Below are positions 1 to 11,884 of a stretch of DNA of 64,000 nt, in pieces. The notes under the pieces were generated by a model. That model ran no database searches and had not been told where the DNA came from. It saw only the letters and a list, made by a program, of their open reading frames with translations. Each line of letters opens with the position of its first letter. The first letter of the stretch is position 1. The stretch lies in contig CM054178.1 of NCBI GenBank assembly GCA_028829895.1, forward strand, positions 25,430,701 to 25,494,700. The letters are read 5' to 3'. This DNA comes from Sinotaia quadrata. Taxonomy: Eukaryota; Mollusca; Gastropoda; Architaenioglossa; Viviparidae. The position numbers and the translations under genes were made by a program.

Positions 1-148
1 TTTTTTCTTAACCTGAGAGAAAGCTCAAATCATAGCAGCATATGAATATATACTTTTGCGTGCGTGTATGTGTTAAAACCTCTGCACCAGGAAATACTTA
101 ATTTCTGCTCATTATTTATTTGACATCTATGACGTCTTAATGTTCCAG

Positions 149-635
149 ATTAGCATATGACATTTTGGACTGCATGAAGTCGCCCTTAAAGACAGGGTGT
201 CCCCGGCCATACTCTCGTCTGGTGGACGAGATACTCCTAAACTTTATCCCACCTTACTGCTCGACGAATGACGATGATGGCGACGAGGACGACAACGAAG
301 ATGATCCCTTCTATGAAGAAGAAGAGGAGGACGACATCGATGTCAGAGATGAAACTTCAGATAATGCAAACACCGAAAACAACTTCAACGACAAAGCTGC
401 CGAACAGGATTATAACCGATATAAAACGCCGATCCCGGTGGGGAAGGCCCGCGAGCCATCTCCGGAGGGTAGGACGTACCGTACCGAGGTCACAGTGCGC
501 CGTCCCGGCATGGGCGCAGAGTCGCGCTACAGTTTGGTACAGGGACAAGTCGGGGGGACAGCCACCGCCACATCATTGAAAAAGCACACCATTTTCATTG
601 CTGTGTTGTTGTCCTTCTTGTACAGATCTCTCTAA
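149..635 (+). CDS. Copy A: last exon of a 12-Cys family gene, surface-anchored form (5' part outside window)
   Basis: The exon starts after a TTCCAG acceptor at 143-148 in phase 2 (one base completes the codon) and stays open for about 161 codons to TAA at 633-635. The start has C-x8-C-x19-C, exactly the spacing of exon 5 in copies B and C, with a matching ILDC block and PPYC end. After the third Cys comes a long Asp/Glu-rich stretch (about residues 40-65 of the exon), then a Ser/Thr/Gly-rich linker, two Lys, and about 16 hydrophobic residues to the C-terminus. That tail fits a GPI-attachment signal or a C-terminal membrane anchor. It is much GC-richer than its surroundings. The stop codon lies inside the first unit of a 44-bp minisatellite. 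The ligand and role are unknown; upstream exons lie outside the window. Confidence 0.75.
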
Positions 636-1018
636 TTCATCCCGATAATTGGTAACTGTTCTCGTACAGATCTCTCTAATTCATCCCGATGAATGGTAAC
701 TGTTCTCGTACATAACTCTCTAATTCATCGCGATGAATGGTAACTGTTCTTGTACAGATCTCTCTAATTCATTGCGATGAATGGTAACTGTTCTTGTACA
801 GATCTCTCTTATTCATCCCGATAAATGGCAACTGTTCTCGTACAGATCTCTCTAATTCATCGCGATGAATGTTACTGTTCTTGTATAGATCTCTCTAATT
901 CATCGCGATGAATGGTAACTGTTCTCGTACAGATCTCTCAAATTCATCGCGATGATTGGTAACTGTTCTCGTACAGATCTCTCTAATTCATCGCGATGGA
1001 TGATACTGTTCTTGTATA
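621..1018. repeat. 44-bp minisatellite, about 9 copies, beginning inside the copy A coding end
   Basis: Units share the core TACAGATCTCTCTAATTCAT and follow each other every 44 bp, with small substitutions (CCCGAT/GCGATG variants). The first unit contains the last codons and the stop of copy A. Confidence 0.9.
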
Positions 1019-2330
1019 GGGACAATAACTCTCTGATGTGTGTTCCGGATTTTTTGTTTTTTTTGTTGAGGGGGATGGGGGCAAACGTGTGCTTCAGGCG
1101 GAAAGAAAACGAAGAATGTTAATTCCAGTTGCTGTATATCGATTGTATTTGCATTGTAATTATGCGGATTTCCTTCATTTTTTTCTATTCAATTTTCTCT
1201 TTGTGCATTTTGTAAATACAGTCTTATTAATATCCATTTGTTAAATATTAACCATCTGGTCGGTACTTTTTCATTACTTTATTTCTGTTATTAATTTCTC
1301 GACACAGCTAGCTGCGATACTCAGAGAAGATTTGATTGGTTTAGAGACAGTGACAGTCTAATACATATATTCAGCAACAATCAGTGAGAAAGTATTTGTT
1401 GCATCAGACAATGTTTATGCCTGTAACGAGGGAGTAATCATTATTCGATGAACAGAGATCTAGATGATGTAAATAACGTAGGAAAAGAGAGAGTACAACA
1501 AGAATTAAATAACTATTGACAACACAAATATTATGGGATAGCTAGTTTGTCGGATTACTAATGGTTAGTTTATGATCAATGATGAGGTGATAACACAATT
1601 ATGTAGGCGCCCGCACCCATTGAAAGAGTGGTAATTGTTAGAAATAGCACACTTATCATATATTTATAGAAATAGCAATAATTAATAGAGAGCTATGTAT
1701 GGAATGTAATGAATCATTATGCTCTTAGGAAAAGAATTCGCATTTTGAAAGTACTCGGTAGCATAATTATTTCAATGTAAATGTTTACATCAGTACTTAA
1801 TAGTGAAATAAGAATCTAATCTGTTCACAATTAAAGTAGGGGCGTTGTGAGATCCAGTAGTAAATGAAAACGTGATATTTTACACTCTTAAAAGGCAATC
1901 ACGTGATTTATATTATGCATTAGTGTAAACCATACACGGACGGACAGACACATTTTGTAAATATTGTATTTATTTCATTATTTCATTTTACAATCCTTGA
2001 AGTGTTTCCGCTTGGAAAAGACTTCACACTTTCATTCTTGACTTCTATCATAATTATCAATATCATCACCATCAACATAACCACCACCACCATGTCACCG
2101 TCACCACCACTATCATCACCATCATTATCAACATCATCGTTTTCATGATTTTTGACAGTAGGTTCAGACAACACATACATATATTAGCAACACAAAACCA
2201 ATTTAAAGGAATGCAAATAAAGAATTATATAACTTGACGTCACATAGTGCAGAATACAAAGTATTGCTACTAGACCACTTGAGGGTGGCTTTCTTTCGGA
2301 GCTCCAAAGTCAGGTACTCCGACTTTGGTA
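1019..2330. other. AT-rich stretch without recognised gene
   Basis: Frames are short and broken. The only structure is a cryptic ATC/ACC triplet-rich patch at about 2047-2142, which reads as Asp-rich or Val/Met-rich peptide on the minus strand and is best explained as simple sequence. Confidence 0.6.
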
Positions 2331-2339
2331 TCAAAGATA

Positions 2340-2620
2340 ATGAGTCTTCAGGTAGGTATTCTAAATAGTAGAGATAGAATACTGACTCATGAGGCAGATA
2401 TTGAATCACGTAGTCCGGATAGCCGAGATATAATAATGAATTATGAGGCAGATGTTCCGGGTAGTAGAGATATGATGATGAATCACGACGCAGATTTTCC
2501 GGGTAGTAGAGATATGATGATGAATCACGACTCAGATTTTCCGGGTAGTAGAGATATGATAATGAGCCACGAGGCAGATATTCCGTGTAGTAGAGATATG
2601 ACAATGAATCTAATCATAGA
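2340..2620. repeat. 42-bp minisatellite, about 6-7 diverged copies
   Basis: Core GATATGATGATGAATCACGA recurs with GGGTAGTAGA. Because 42 is a multiple of 3, one frame on each strand stays open with a 14-residue period; neither looks like a real protein. Confidence 0.85.
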
Positions 2621-2640
2621 CATATACTGTATGAAATAAT

Positions 2641-2900
2641 GACAAAATATGGCTGCATTCCTCTTCAAAGGCGCTTATAGTGACGTAATATGGGAAATTT
2701 TAAGTTCTATAACAGAAACACGAACGGCATTCGAGAAAACAATTTGCTCTGAAAGAATAGCACCAAATACAAAAGACTCTGTGTATATATATATATATTT
2801 ATCAGAAGTAAGTAAGGTTTCTCTAATGTTTTAATTTTTCTTTTAACTCTAATAAGAGTGAATCAATCAATCTCTTATAATAGTAGTAAAATCAGACAAC
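2641..2900. other. Short unique AT-rich spacer
   Basis: Includes a short (TA)n run near 2783. No gene is recognised. Confidence 0.5.
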
Positions 2901-2904
2901 GCGG

Positions 2905-3935
2905 TAAGCCATTTGTTCTCTTAATGTAGTCAGAAGTAAGCCATTTGTTCTCTTAATGTAGTCAGAAGTAAGCCATTTGTTCTCTTAATGTAGTCAGAAG
3001 TAAGCCATTTGTTCTCTTAATGTAGTCAGAAGTAAGCCATTTGTTCTCTTAATGTAGTTAGAAGTAAGCCATTTGCTCTCTTAATGTAGTCAGAAGTAAG
3101 CCATTTGTTCTCTTAATGTAGTCAGAAGTAAGCCATTTGCTCTCTTAATGTAGTCAGAAGTAAGCCATTTGTTCTCTTAATGTAGTCAGAAGTAAGCCAT
3201 TTGTTCTCTTAATGTAGTCAGAAGTAAGCCATTTGCTCTCTTAATGTAGTCAGAAGTAAGCCATTTGTTCTCTTAATGTAGTCAGAAGTAAGCCATTTGC
3301 TCTCTTAATGTAGTCAGAAGTAAGCCATTTGTTCTCTTAATGTAGTCAGAAGTAAGCCATTTGTTCTCTTAATGTAGTCAGAAGTAAGCCATTTGTTCTC
3401 TTAATGTAGTCAGAAGTAAGCCATTTGTTCTCTTAATGTACTCAGAAGTAAGCCATTTGTTCTCTTAATGTAGTCAGAAGTAAGCCATTTGTTCTCTTAA
3501 TGTAGTCAGAAGTAAGCCATTTGTTCTCTTAATGTAGTCAGAAGTAAGCCATTTGTTCTCTTAATGTAGTCAGAAGTAAGCCATTTGTTCTCTTAATGTA
3601 GTCAGAAGTAAGCCATTTGTTCTCTTAATGTAGTCAGAAGTAAGCCATTTGTTCTCTTAATGTAGTCAGAAGTAAGCCATTTGTTCTCTTAATGTAGTCA
3701 GAAGTAAGCCATTTGTTCTCTTAATGTAGTCAGAAGTAAGCTATTTGTTCTCTTAATGTAGTCAGAAGTAAGCCATTTGTTCTCTTAATGTAGTCAGAAG
3801 TAAGCAATTTGCTCTCTTAATGTAGTCAGAAGTAAGCCATTTGTTCTCTTAATGTAGTTAGAAGTAAGCCATTTGTTTTCTAAATGTAGTCAGAAATAAA
3901 CAGTTTGCTATCTAAATATAGTGAGAGTCAGTCAG
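2905..3935. repeat. 32-bp minisatellite, about 32 near-identical copies
   Basis: Core GTAAGCCATTTGTTCTCTTA repeats every 32 bp with only rare point changes (T/C at one site), and decays in the last two units. There are no variable spacers between units, so this is a tandem array and not CRISPR. Confidence 0.95.
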
Positions 3936-4094
3936 CACAGATATTAAACCGGAATGTTCTCTGACAGAGGAAATAGCAAATCAAGATTTGTACGCCATAC
4001 TCACTGCCATAGCACGTAACACTTCCTCTAAGTAAAGTGCGTGAAAAAAAATATTACACTAAACTATAACAACACTTTACCCAAGAATATGAAA

Positions 4095-5000
4095 TCGTCT
4101 TTGGCTAGCTAATTAAAAACTATCGGCTAGCTAATTAATAGCTATCGTAGCTAATTAATAACTAGCAGCTAGCTAACTCTATGAGCAGCAAACATTTATC
4201 AAGAAGACAAGAACGGTGTCAATTTGCCTTTGGCTTTATAATACAGATGACTGTGTACAGCAGTATGGCAACAAATGCAATGTTACTTGCAGCATTAGGT
4301 GTAATTGTTTGGGGGGAAAAAAAGAGTGTGAAGAAATCAATCAAAATAAACTGCATTTTATAGACATCCTTATTAGTTGTAAATATTTTTATGGACATCC
4401 AATAGATATTTTAAAGACATTCTATAGACATTTTAAAGACATTCTATAGATATTTTAAAGACATCCAATAGACATTTTAAAGACATCCTTATTAGTTGTA
4501 AATATTTTTCAACTGGCGACACAGGATTTTCAGACCAGTATCAGATTTCTCCGGCTGGTGATGTAGGATTATCCACCTGGTGCCACAAAATATTTCGCTA
4601 CAGAAATGAGTTTCTAGATTCAACAGGCATTGGTCACGGGGATTACTGCTTATTACAACAAGGATAGAATTGTTGTTTTGTTTTCAAGTTGTTGAAGGTT
4701 TGCTGACATTTTAATTTTGTTATTATCAAAGTAACCTATTCGTTAATACATTTATGAACGTAATACTATCAAAGGTACCCATTTGTTAATACATTTATGA
4801 ACTTATTACTATCAAAGGTACCCATTTGTTAATACATTTATGAACTTATTACTATCAAAGGAATCTATTCGTTGAAAGTTGTATGAATCTATTTCTGTGA
4901 CAGGAACCTCTTCTTTGATACACGTTGAGCTTATTTCTGTCAAAAGAATTTATTCGTTGATACATTTATGAACTTATTTCTATATTTTTGAATCTTTGTC
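4095..5000. repeat. Cluster of three short degenerate arrays
   Basis: 4095-4180 repeats GCTAGCTAATTAATA. 4370-4500 repeats a roughly 22-bp unit containing ACATTTTAAAGACATTCTAT. 4735-4990 repeats a roughly 45-bp unit containing CTATCAAAGGTACCCATTTG. Between them is AT-rich sequence without a credible gene. Confidence 0.7.
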
Positions 5001-5205
5001 ATTGTATATTTATGGTCAGAAAGAAATAACTCTGACTAGTGCTAAGGATAGACATGCGTGACGTTGTTGGGGGTTTTGGTGGGAATTGTTTACCTGGACC
5101 ATAGAACATAAGCTTGAGGAAGATTGCTGTTCATTGAAATCAAGGTACATACATTTCAGCATCTTATGGTAATTCATAATAAGCTATTAGACGCCTCTGG
5201 ATGGA
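5001..5205. other. Unique spacer, nothing recognised
   Basis: No coding frame, RNA fold or repeat is apparent. Confidence 0.4.
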
Positions 5206-5355
5206 TTAGGCAGAATTTTAAGCTATGACAACACAACCTACGAGTCAAAACTGTTCAGACAGGATTTTAAGCTATGACAACACAACTTACGAGTCAAAAC
5301 TGTTCAGACAGGATTTTAAGCTATGACAACACAACTTACGAGTCAAAACTGTTCG
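5206..5355. repeat. 49-bp repeat, 3 copies
   Basis: Unit contains GGATTTTAAGCTATGACAAC followed by ACTTACGAGTCAAAACTGTT. The three copies are almost identical. Confidence 0.85.
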
Positions 5356-5805
5356 CTGCTGATCGTTATTGATAGGTGACTAGGGAGAAACATGTAAGAT
5401 ATGTAAATAAACATGAATACTTATTACTGTACTCTTATCTGTTTTCTTCTTCCACAAAGTGTTTCATTCCAAAATGGTTTGTTTTAGCAGAAAAATAAAA
5501 TCAGTCCATACTGATGGATTTGCTGTTACATTGTGTGAATGTGCTATAAACAGATGTTCTATTAAATTACGTTATGTGTGAACGTGTTATAAACACTTGT
5601 TCTTTTAAATTACGTTGTGTGTGAACGTTATAAAGAGTTCATTGACGTATATTGTGCAATTGTTGATTATTATGAATGTTATACACATTTTCATTCAGAG
5701 CACAGAGCGTCCAAGTGTGCCTACATCTGTTTATAAATATATATTTTTAATTTCAAATGTGCAACAGAATGTATTATTTTCACGTTTGTTCACATAAAAT
5801 CTGGC
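5356..5805. other. AT-rich spacer without recognised gene
   Basis: Includes a two-copy repeat around ATTACGTT(A/G)TGTGTGAACG at 5565-5630. Open frames are short and of random composition. Confidence 0.5.
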
Positions 5806-6240
5806 TCTCTCAAATCACTCAGAGCATGATTTAGTTTTCTCAAAGATCATTCAGAGTCTGATTTGCCTCTTTCAAAGGTCAACTGGAGTATGATTTGGCT
5901 CTTTCAAAGGTCAACTGGAGTATGATTTGGCTCTTTCAAAGGTCAACTGGAGTCTGATTTGCCTCTTTCAAAGGTCAACTGGAGTCTGATTTGCCTCTTT
6001 CAAAGGTCAACTGGAGTCTGATTTGCCTCTTTCAAAGGTCAACTGGAGTCTGATTTGCCTCTTTCAAAGGTCAACTGGAGTCTGATTTGGCTCTTTCAAA
6101 GGTCAACTGGAGTCTGATTTGCCTCTTTCAAAGGTCAACTGGAGTCTGATTTGCCTCTTTCAAAGGTCAACTGGAGTATGATTTGGCTCTCTCAAATCAC
6201 CTAGAGTACGATCTGGCTCTCTCACTTCACTCAGAGACTG
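5806..6240. repeat. 32-bp minisatellite, about 13 copies, carrying AAAGGTCA
   Basis: Core TTTCAAAGGTCAACTGGAGT recurs every 32 bp, best conserved at 5870-6180. Each good unit contains CAAAGGTCA, which matches a nuclear-receptor half-site with a 5' extension. Any binding is inference. Confidence 0.9.
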
Positions 6241-6419
6241 ACTGTCTAATAGGAATATGTTTATTTTAAGGTTTTACCCCCCAGGCATTGTACTACTATT
6301 TGCTTGCTAGGTTAGGTGGCCTGTAAATGTATTATTATAAATATAAACACCGGACTTGCATCATGTTGGTTCACAGGCAAATAATTAAGCAGATTATCGT
6401 ACGTAAAACAATGTAGCCA

Positions 6420-6720
6420 ATCGTAACTGTCGTTACAAATGACACACCAGCTATAGGGCAGGACACCGAATTTGGAGCACACAACGCAGCAGATTGGTAC
6501 CAGCGCGAAAGCGGCGGAAGTCGGAAGCGCCCCCTACACTCAATCAATCAAAAGTAGATTGGGCAACACATTTTCCTCCGGCACGAAGAAGGTTGGCCAG
6601 ATAACTGCTCATGAGCGACCTCTCGCGCGCAGAACTTGTGCTAGCAAGCCTCTCTCAGACTACTGGTCACTCTAAGTTGGACATAACCAGTTCACAGAAT
6701 GAACATAGCGTCATAGATTG
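6420..6720. other. GC-richer unique segment, function unknown
   Basis: CpG-containing and clearly GC-richer than its flanks (for example GCGCGAAAGCGGCGG at about 6501). A frame at 6472-6675 (+) is open for about 67 codons but has no ATG start and no recognisable domain. It could be an exon, a promoter or an old element; I cannot choose between these. Confidence 0.3.
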
Positions 6721-6884
6721 AGATAGTGTTGTTCGTTCAAAGGTGGCTTCATGTTTGCCATTCACTATTTCAGTTGAACGAAGGCAGCTGTATATAGTCT
6801 GGCTGTAACACTGTGCCGGCTTGTCTACGTTCTACTCATTAGATTATTGGGTAATTTCACACATGTTGGGTTATGTACGTGACT

Positions 6885-7255
6885 TTCTCACAGGTCACAA
6901 CTGTGTGTAAATGTGTGTATTTCTTACGGGTCATAACTGTGAATTGACTTGTATCTTACAGATCATAACTGTGAGTTGACTTGTATCTTACAGGTCATAA
7001 CTGTGAGTTGACTTGTATCTTACAGGTCATAACTGTGAGTTGACTTGTATCTTACAGGTCATAATTGTGAGTTGACTGGTATCTTACAGGTCATAATTGT
7101 GAGTTGACTTGTATCTTACAGGTCATAATTGTGAGTTGACTTGTATCTTACAGGTCATAATTGTGAGTTGACTGGTATCTTTCTTATCGATCGTAACTGT
7201 AAGTTGATATGTGTCATTCTCATGGATAATAACGGTGAGTTGACGTGAGTCTTTC
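6885..7255. repeat. 32-bp minisatellite, about 11 copies, carrying AGGTCATAA
   Basis: Core ACAGGTCATAACTGTGAGTT repeats every 32 bp, with variants at both ends. It has the same unit length as the array at 5806-6240, and the core is distantly alignable to it (GGTCA, AACTG, GAGT, TGA in the same order). Confidence 0.9.
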
Positions 7256-7429
7256 TCAAAGGTCCTAATAGTGGACAACAAACAAAAACGGGGTCCTCGA
7301 GCTTACAAAAATGTAGATCCCAACGCCCGAAAACATAAAACTTTGTTGCTGGAGTGGCTGGGGAGGGGACATTGTATTTTCCACTCTGGAAAATAATTCG
7401 CGAAACATACAGCTCGCACAAAGGTCAGA

Positions 7430-7720
7430 GTGTAGTACTGGTATTGACAGTGTATTACCACTAGTACTGACAGTATTGCCACTAATATTGACCACTAACG
7501 CAGTATCATTACTAGTATTTACATATCACTAGTATCTACACAATATCATTACTAGTATCTTCACAGTATCATCACTAGTATTCACCTTTGATTTATATAC
7601 TATTGCTACTAATATTGACAAGGAATTGAGACTAGTGATGACACAGTAATGGCATAGTACTACCACCGTATTGGCATTAATACTGACACATTATTGTCAC
7701 TACTATTGATAAAGTCAGAA
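7430..7720. repeat. Degenerate short repeat (CACTAGTATTGACA-like)
   Basis: Variants of CACTAGTATTGACAGTAT recur irregularly at about 17-31 bp spacing. Confidence 0.6.
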
Positions 7721-8130
7721 TCTAAGCCTGTGGCTAGATCTGGCAGGGCCTACAATGTTTGCACCTGAGTTATCTTTCTTTGTGTGTATATGTTCTTCTT
7801 TTCTCTCTTCGTACTCAACAGCCGTGAAGAAAATAAATCGCTAACTAAAAGCCAGAGTAACCATACCGGGGCGTTAATCTATAATTTAATTTAGTCACTT
7901 GTTTCAGGTTTATGTGGAAATTATTTTTTAAAGAAAATAATGAAATCATCTAGTACAAAACAAATTTCAATATAAATATTTACAAGGGGTTACAGATTAA
8001 TGGACACCGTTGGCTACGGAATATATACAAATGAGAAAATGAAAGATAATTAATTATAATAATCAACCAGTCCCATTATCATCGAAAGTAGTCGTGGGAA
8101 ATCAATTCTTATGACCGAAAACTTATAGAA
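7721..8130. other. AT-rich spacer, nothing recognised
   Basis: No coding frame above chance and no clear repeats. Confidence 0.5.
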
Positions 8131-8137
8131 AAGAAGA

Positions 8138-8362
8138 CATGATATTTTTTTTTTATAGAAAACTTAATACCCAAGAAAATAGTTATAAAAATTAAACTAA
8201 CATAATAACATGATATTTATTTAATTTTTTTATAGAAAACTTAATACCAAGAAAATAGTTATAAAAATTAAACTAACATAATAACATGATATTTATTTAA
8301 TTTTTTTATAGAAAACTTAATACCAGTTATAGTTATAAAAATTAAACTAACATAATTCGGCT
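8138..8362. repeat. About 76-bp AT-rich repeat, 3 copies
   Basis: Units contain TTTTTTTATAGAAAACTTAA and AAAATTAAACTAACATAATA. Copies two and three are nearly identical over their shared part. Confidence 0.8.
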
Positions 8363-8639
8363 TGCATTTAAATAAACTTTTGCACAACATTTATTTTTCA
8401 TAAAAAGTAATTTAAAGAAAAAAATTGTTTATTATACCAGCTAGCGTAAATGTAGTTTTCAATTACTGTTCAAACAGACTAAAACTTATAGAAACAGCCT
8501 GAGAGGGTATTCTGGATATGAATTTACGACAGAAAGATAAGAGGTACATTTATGAGGCCATTTACTGAGGAATTAGGTGATTTATTTAATGAGTAGACGC
8601 ATAATTGACTTTATTTAAAATTTTGTACACAGAACAATG

Positions 8640-9010
8640 CGAGATAATTTAATGTTGATAGACAGTGACGCGAGTTAATTGAATGAAGATAGATTTCGAC
8701 AGACAGTGACGTGAGTTAATTGAATGAGTTCGATTTCGACAGAGAGTGACATGAATTAATTTAATTAATTTAACGAAGTAGAATTCGAAAACAGTGACAT
8801 GAATTAATGACACAGTATTTGACAGACATTGACCTGAGTTAATTTAATGACATTATTTGACAGAAATGACGTGAGTTAATAATCCTGAAATGTAAAATGT
8901 ATTCATTCTATTTGAAGTTCATTGACTCGGGAGTTCATTGTGTGTGGTCAAATTTTATTGAGGTTAAATACAGAAATAAAAATATGAGTTAATTAAACGA
9001 GATTGTAATG
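8640..9010. repeat. Degenerate repeat around GTGACGTGAGTTAAT
   Basis: Variants of GACAGACAGTGACGTGAGTT recur at irregular spacing and decay rightward. The stretch from 9011 to 9255 is AT-rich and holds nothing recognised. Confidence 0.6.
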
Positions 9011-9259
9011 TAGACATTGAAACATGCGAGTTACGTGAATATGTGTTTAAATGAAGACACGAAAGATTTTCACTTCATTTAATGAGGTGATATACAGATA
9101 ATGTGATACACAGACAAACAAACTGAAATAATTGAGTTAATTCAATGAATCTCAAAGGTAAAAAGCTCGAGAATGTTATATTTAAAATGATTGAAATGTG
9201 GACACAGAAATAAGTCATTTAAATAAATGGCGATGCAAAACACCTACATAGCCTCCTTT

Positions 9260-9478
9260 CTTCCATTCGTTTGTAGACCTAGATCAGAGCACACTATATA
9301 TTTCGTTTGTTGACCTAGATCAGAGCACACTATATATTTCGTTTGTTGACCTAGATCAGAGCACACTATATATTTCGTTTGTTGACCTAGATCAGAGCAC
9401 ACTATATATTTCATTTGTAGACCTAGATCAGAGCACACTATATATTTCGTTTGTAGACCCTTATCAGAGCACTCCTTA
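9260..9478. repeat. 36-bp minisatellite, about 6 copies
   Basis: Core TTGACCTAGATCAGAGCACA repeats every 36 bp, so a minus-strand frame is open with a 12-residue period. It continues directly into the related 35-bp array on its right. Confidence 0.9.
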
Positions 9479-9945
9479 CATTTGTTTGTGGACATATATC
9501 AGAGCACTCCTTACATTTGTTTGTGGACATATATCAGAGCACTCCTTACATTTGTTTGTGGACATATATCAGAGCACTCCTTACATTTGTTTGTGGACAT
9601 ATTATATCAGAGCACTCCTTACATTTGTTTGTGGACATATATCAGAGCACTCCTTACATTTGTTTGTGGACATATATCAGAGCACTCCTTACATTTGTTT
9701 GTGGACATATTATATCAGAGCACTCCTTACATTTGTTTGTGGACATATATCAGAGCACTCCTTACATTTGTTTGTGGACATATATCAGAGCACTCCTTAC
9801 ATTTGTTTGTGGACATATATCAGAGCACTCCTTACATTTGTTTGTGGACATATATCAGAGCACTCCTTACATTTGTTTGTGGACATATATCAGAGCACTC
9901 CTTACATTTGTTTGTGGACATATATCAGAGCACTCCTTACATTCC
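9476..9945. repeat. 35-bp minisatellite, about 13 copies, sister to the array on its left
   Basis: Core GTTTGTGGACATATATCAGA plus GCACTCCTTACA. Two units carry a 3-bp insertion (TAT). Since 35 is not a multiple of 3, all three plus frames cycle through the same codons and all stay open. These frames are artefacts of the repeat. Confidence 0.9.
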
Positions 9946-10390
9946 GAGAAAGTGATTATTGGGTATTTTCCTGCTGTGAATGTCATTTCTCAATAAATTA
10001 TTGACACCGACAGCGACCTTTCAGCTACCACCAGATGTAAATTATTGGTGGGACTGACATTCAAAAGAGTTGTGGGTCCTGTTCCATGTTCCCCAGGTTA
10101 TAGATAATTACTACAAATAATTGATGCTCTCTGTAGGAGACACATTATTAGGACGAAAGAGAAGAAAAGAAGTGAGTAATTATATAACTTCGCTGCTTTT
10201 CTGCTAAAGAATTTGTAAAATTCCACAGTTTTGAATCTAAATAATAATTGATAATTACCCCTCCCCCCGTTTTGTTTTCACTCAGTCTAAAACGATGCCA
10301 TATGTCTGACTTAAATAAAAATTGTAATCCACGAGTATTGTAGATTCCACTTTGTGATGAAAGTATATCAGTGACTCATGACGACAGACT
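9946..10390. other. Unique spacer, nothing recognised
   Basis: AT-rich with a short C-tract near 10262. No gene is supported. Confidence 0.5.
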
Positions 10391-10580
10391 CTACATCTTC
10401 ACGGTAAAAATGCATTCATTAGTCAATATTTAAGTAGCTTTGTGGTGATCGAAATCTACATTTTGACGGTAAAAATGCAATTAGTCAATAGCTAAGCAAC
10501 TTTGTGGTGATCGAAATCTACATTTTGACGGTAAAAATGCATATTAGTCAATAGCTAAGTAGCTGTGTGGTGATCGAAAG
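10391..10580. repeat. 62-bp repeat, 3 copies
   Basis: Core GATCGAAATCTACATTTTGA followed by CGGTAAAAATGCA. The first copy is the most diverged. Confidence 0.8.
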
Positions 10581-10784
10581 TGTACACAACATTCTATCCG
10601 TTAAGGTATAGATTTTTAATGTATTTAATAGTGATATTTGATATTTTTAAAGTAAAAGTAACATAAAAATACCAACATTACCCGTTTCTGTGTTCATCTC
10701 AGTTCGTCGTAGATGAACTAGATCTCATTTAACCAGACTAGTTCACAATTTATATCTGTGTCAAATATCTGGATGCATTTTGAC

Positions 10785-10930
10785 ATCTCTCTCTCTCTCT
10801 CTCTAGTGCATAGTGCATCCAGATATATGGGCATGTCTTGCTACACTGGTACACATAGATTTATGGGTATGTCTCGCTACACTGGTACACATAGATATAT
10901 GGGTATGTCTCGCTACACTGGTACACCTAG
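10785..10930. repeat. (CT)n tract then 36-bp repeat, 3 copies
   Basis: CT run at about 10787-10804, then three units with core GGGTATGTCTCGCTACACTG. Frames over it are repeat-driven. Confidence 0.8.
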
Positions 10931-11254
10931 AAATCAGTGTATTAGGCATCTCTTTGTTTCTTTTTCTCTCCCCTAGCACCCGTCACGTGAAACTATTGAT
11001 AGTAGTTTAAGAGCGTTTGTAAGAATTAATACTCTATTAAATTATTCCATCAGCACCATCGACATTGTCGTCATCATAACTATTATTATTGCATATTTCA
11101 ATAGATACAGAAGTAATTCTTTTGTCAATATTACTTTTGCTTATAATTACAATGTGTATGACTGTGTTTGCTGCACTAAATCTAAGAAGTTTCAGTTCAC
11201 TATTTTTCATTTCTTTCGTGTGACCTACTTTTGTGCACGACTGCAGGTGAACTT
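10931..11254. other. Spacer, nothing recognised
   Basis: Unique AT-rich sequence with no frame of convincing composition. Confidence 0.4.
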
Positions 11255-11880
11255 TCATCTAACTATTATTCTTTCCTTGTTTGTAATCTAATTTTCTGCA
11301 TGATTAGATATGAATGCATGTCAGCTTTCATTTAACTATTATTCTTTTCTTGTTTGTAATCTAATTTTCTGCACGACTTGATATGACTTCATGTCAACTT
11401 TCATCTAACTATTTTTCTTTTCTTGTTTGTAATCTAATTTTCTGTATGACTAGATATGAATGGGTTTGAGAGAGAAGTAGAAGGTTGGTACAACAAACCT
11501 ACCTAAGGAATGTGTGAGAAGGTTGGTACAACAAACCTACCTAAGGAATGTGTGAGAAGGTTGGTACAACAAACCTACCTAAGGAATGTGTGAGAAGGTT
11601 GATACAGCACATCCAGAACAGGAAGTTGTGAAAAGGTTGGTGTATCATTCCTACCATAAGAAATTGTGAAAAGGTCGATACATCATTCCATCTATAAAAA
11701 GTTTTGATAAGGTTGGTACAGCACACATACCATAGGAAAGTGTAGGAGATGGGGGTACAGCACATATACCATAGGAAAGTGTGGGAGATGGGGGTACAGC
11801 ACATTTACCATAGGAAAGTGTGGGAGATGGGGGTACAGCACACTTACCATAGGAAAGTGTGAGAGATGGGGGTACAGCAT
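11255..11880. repeat. Three consecutive arrays (about 66, 38 and 39 bp units)
   Basis: 11255-11460 has three copies around CTTGTTTGTAATCTAATTTT. 11475-11610 has three to four copies around GGTTGGTACAACAAACCTAC. 11700-11880 has four to five copies around GTGGGAGATGGGGGTACAGC. The 11610-11700 stretch holds decayed units of the middle type. Confidence 0.85.
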
Positions 11881-11884
11881 ACGA

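Noticed and set aside
2905..3935. Regular short direct repeats that at first sight recall a CRISPR array
   Set aside because: Units abut with no unique spacers, there are no cas-like genes, and the surroundings are eukaryotic. It is a 32-bp minisatellite.
7265..7495. Possible small minus-strand exon between TTTTCCAG and TTTTTGTAAGC
   Set aside because: Splice-like sites at this quality are expected by chance in AT-rich DNA, and no neighbouring exon or domain supports it.
9482..10004. Three overlapping plus-strand frames of 157-172 codons
   Set aside because: All three are the same 35-bp unit read in different phases; composition is purely repeat-driven.
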